Source of the DNA: a virus
Length of the DNA: 49,335 nucleotides
Direction: 5' to 3' (one strand)
Virus record (IMG/VR): IMGVR_UViG_3300031839_000948
Span: 1-49,335 of that record
Shown here: piece by piece, positions 48,005 to 49,335 of the stretch
Layout of the letters: every line of letters starts with the position of its first letter
How positions within the stretch are numbered: position 1 is the first letter of the stretch
The notes under the pieces: model-generated
Told to the model about the DNA's origin: nothing
Seen by the model: the letters and a program-made list of their open reading frames with translations, nothing else
Databases searched by the model: none
Made by a program: the position numbers and the translations under genes

Positions 48005-48315
48005 TGGAAGCTTTAATAGACTCACTGTTAGCTGATGGGCATCTTGGTGTCTTTGCTGCGTTTCTTGTTTATCAATTTGTCATGATGCAAAAGCGTTTGG
48101 ATAAACTGGTAGAAGGATTCCAAGAACAAATAGATGAGATACGAAAACAATACTCTGATCGTACTGAACGAATGAGAGAACGGTATGACCGTGTCATTCA
48201 AGAGTACAGAGACACAGCGGATAGCCAGTCAAAAGACTTTTTGATTACTAGAACCAAAGTTCACAACGACATTGTGTCTAAGCTTGATCGCATCATTGAT
48301 AGTACTAAGTCTTAA
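48004..48315 (+). CDS. One-helix coiled-coil lysis-cluster protein
   Basis: From GTG 48004 (TAGTG overlap), the 103-residue protein has a short membrane helix HLGVFAAFLVYQFVMM and a long charged coiled coil (KRLDKLVEGFQEQIDEIRKQ, then TERMRERYDRVIQEYRD). This design is seen in BhlA-type holin-like proteins and inner-membrane spanins. It is the last gene of the late operon. Confidence 0.6.
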   Translation: MEALIDSLLADGHLGVFAAFLVYQFVMMQKRLDKLVEGFQEQIDEIRKQYSDRTERMRERYDRVIQEYRDTADSQSKDFLITRTKVHNDIVSKLDRIIDSTKS

Positions 48316-48322
48316 AAAGATA

Positions 48323-48360
48323 CCCCACTTAAGTTTTTACACCTAAGTGGGGCCAGGTTT
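48323..48360. terminator. Convergent hairpin terminator after the lysis genes
   Basis: CCCCACTTA (48323-48331) pairs with TAAGTGGGG (48344-48352); CCAGGTTT follows. On the minus strand AAAAA of the loop and CTTTTTAAG downstream (48319-48311) give a T-rich exit. It lies between the rightward late operon and the leftward end genes and probably stops both. The rest of 48316-48439 shows nothing else clear. Confidence 0.75.
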
Positions 48361-48439
48361 ATTCCACTCATGTTGTACCGTAAACACTCAGCCAATCTGA
48401 GAGCCTACGGCTTAGTTCCCACCACAAGATAGTGGATAT

Positions 48440-48625
48440 CTACCTTTTCTTTAGACCATAGTTATCATTAGCCCAGCCTCCACCCTTTAGGTGAAAGCTA
48501 GTAAGCGCTACTTGTTTCTTCATATCGCAAGAACATGATTTACAGATAGGCTTTGGGTCATTGAATGCCTGCAGTATTTCTACTTTCTTATCGCAGCTTT
48601 CACACTTGTATACATAGAGAGGCAT
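48440..48625 (-). CDS. FmdB-type zinc ribbon protein
   Basis: The 61-residue protein starts MPLYVYKCESCDKKVEI and has CxxC pairs Cys8/Cys11 and Cys28/Cys31 (CKSC), the FmdB family plan, followed by a tail LTSFHLKGGGWANDNYGLKK, also usual in that family. FmdB-like proteins are thought to be small regulators. ATG 48625 has AGGA six bases upstream. It is the last gene before the terminator. Confidence 0.8.
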   Translation of the reverse strand: MPLYVYKCESCDKKVEILQAFNDPKPICKSCSCDMKKQVALTSFHLKGGGWANDNYGLKKR

Positions 48626-48633
48626 TTCAAATC

Positions 48634-48942
48634 CTATCGTCTACTGTTCTTATCAAGGCATTGAGAATGTTTGAATGCTTCTATTCCCATCTTTGTTGGG
48701 TATAAAAGGAATCCTTTCCTGGTCTTCTCACCAGTCACAACGTACCCGCGCTTTTGTAATCTAAACAAAGCTGTTTCATAAGTACTTTTAACTCTGCTTC
48801 CTCCACCCATATCTTGAGCCACAAGCGGAACAGACCACTCTCCAGGCTCAGAGACCACATAGTTTAGTAGTTGCCATGATGAGGAGTTTCTATAAATCCT
48901 AGTCGATGGTGGTGGTGTTGATGATGTTGTACCTTTAATCAT
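48634..48942 (-). CDS. Winged-helix protein (paralogue a)
   Basis: The 102-residue protein includes SSWQLLNYVVSEPGEWSVPL, VAQDMGGGSRVKSTYETALF and RLQKRGYVVTGEKTRKGFLL, a three-helix-plus-wing arrangement. The next gene encodes a clear relative with the same blocks. It likely binds DNA. ATG 48942 overlaps its paralogue's stop as TAATG. Confidence 0.68.
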   Translation of the reverse strand: MIKGTTSSTPPPSTRIYRNSSSWQLLNYVVSEPGEWSVPLVAQDMGGGSRVKSTYETALFRLQKRGYVVTGEKTRKGFLLYPTKMGIEAFKHSQCLDKNSRR

Positions 48943-49256
48943 TATTCTGCCCTCGAAAATGCTTCTATTCCTGCTTGAGTTGGTATCAGTACATGAGCAC
49001 CATGGAACCCAGAAGAATCCTTTGAAAGAATGTACCCAACATTAATAAGCTCTGTTCTTACAGCAGCATACGACTTTGTTGTGATGTTCATATCGTGAAC
49101 TATCTGCGGCAATGTCCACTCACCCGGCTCATTGACAACGTAGTTTAGGATTATCCAGGCTATAGAGCCCATCTTGATTTTCTTTTTAAGTGAGCGAGAC
49201 GGTCTTCTCTTCACTATTATTTCAGGTTCAACTATGAACCCTCTTGGTCTTCCCAT
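48942..49256 (-). CDS. Winged-helix protein (paralogue b)
   Basis: The 104-residue protein has a basic N-terminus (EIIVKRRPSRSLKKKIKMG) followed by AWIILNYVVNEPGEWTLPQI, VHDMNITTKSYAAVRTELIN, VGYILSKDSSGFHGAHVLIP and TQAGIEAFSRAE, aligned with its neighbour at LNYVV-EPGEW, V-DM and GIEAF. GGAG precedes ATG 49256. It may regulate early or late transcription. If the genome is circular it would follow tRNA-Asn in the early operon. Confidence 0.68.
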   Translation of the reverse strand: MGRPRGFIVEPEIIVKRRPSRSLKKKIKMGSIAWIILNYVVNEPGEWTLPQIVHDMNITTKSYAAVRTELINVGYILSKDSSGFHGAHVLIPTQAGIEAFSRAE

Positions 49257-49335
49257 TCATTTCTCCAATGGTATTGCTTAAGATAGCCCCAGACCCCCTA
49301 CCCGGTAGGAACAATTGTGGATTGTGTGGGTAGAG

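Noticed and set aside
1-49335. Temperate lifestyle with integrase and attachment site
   Set aside because: No integrase or recombinase gene was found; the XRE repressor alone is also common in virulent phages. The tRNA is complete with encoded CCA and is not evidently an attachment site.

Overview
This window reads as an essentially complete tailed double-stranded DNA bacteriophage genome of podovirus-like design. It carries a terminase, portal, scaffold, capsid protein, adaptor, tail nozzle, a set of very large ejection-type proteins, tail fibres, a lysis cluster and a recombination-centred replication module. Starts are ATG, GTG and some TTG, usually behind strong AGGAG-type ribosome binding sites, so the host is bacterial; nothing in the sequence names it. 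I see no integrase, DNA polymerase, primase or RNA polymerase. All functional calls rest on motifs read by eye, not on database searches.

Layout. (1) Minus strand, 8-6331: early operon starting with a DnaB-type helicase, then an HTH protein, a Rad52-type annealing protein, four small genes of unknown function, a cysteine-rich protein, an SSB-like OB-fold protein, a Cas4/RecB-type nuclease, an SSB, a small unknown, a RuvC-type resolvase and tRNA-Asn. (2) Plus strand, 6418-10797: divergent operon with an XRE-type repressor, an unknown protein, a DUF932-like protein and small accessory genes, ending at a strong hairpin terminator. (3) Minus strand, 13273-10877: six small accessory genes converging on the same terminator. 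(4) 13274-14010: a 737-base region without credible genes, rich in repeats and hairpins, at the divergence of early and late genes. (5) Plus strand, 14011-48315: late genes for packaging, head, tail, ejection proteins, fibres and lysis, interrupted by a minus-strand island of four genes (16012-17072). (6) Minus strand, 49256-48440: two paralogous winged-helix proteins and a zinc ribbon, converging on a hairpin terminator with the lysis genes. If the molecule is circular or circularly permuted, block 6 is simply the tail of block 1.

How it works together. The helicase would load on the host replisome, while Rad52-type annealing, the nuclease, two OB-fold proteins and RuvC provide a phage recombination system that makes and resolves concatemers for the terminase. 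The repressor probably acts on a palindromic site present in front of both blocks 1/2 and the DUF932-like gene. Late products build the capsid and short tail. A 219/676/2731-residue trio is placed and sized like podovirus ejection proteins. Lysis uses an enzyme with a YkuD-like SAGC motif plus several one-helix membrane proteins.

The most unusual signals are regulatory RNA-scale patterns in the accessory blocks: a repeated stop/start junction GGAGGTGAGTGATG that gives successive unrelated proteins the same Gly-Gly-Glu C-terminus; a family of four hairpins with a CAAAGN loop placed just before ribosome binding sites, with covarying stems; and a second, twice-used hairpin-plus-leader element. 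The 2731-residue protein also contains an HNHP...SIED motif resembling a JAMM/MPN metalloprotease.
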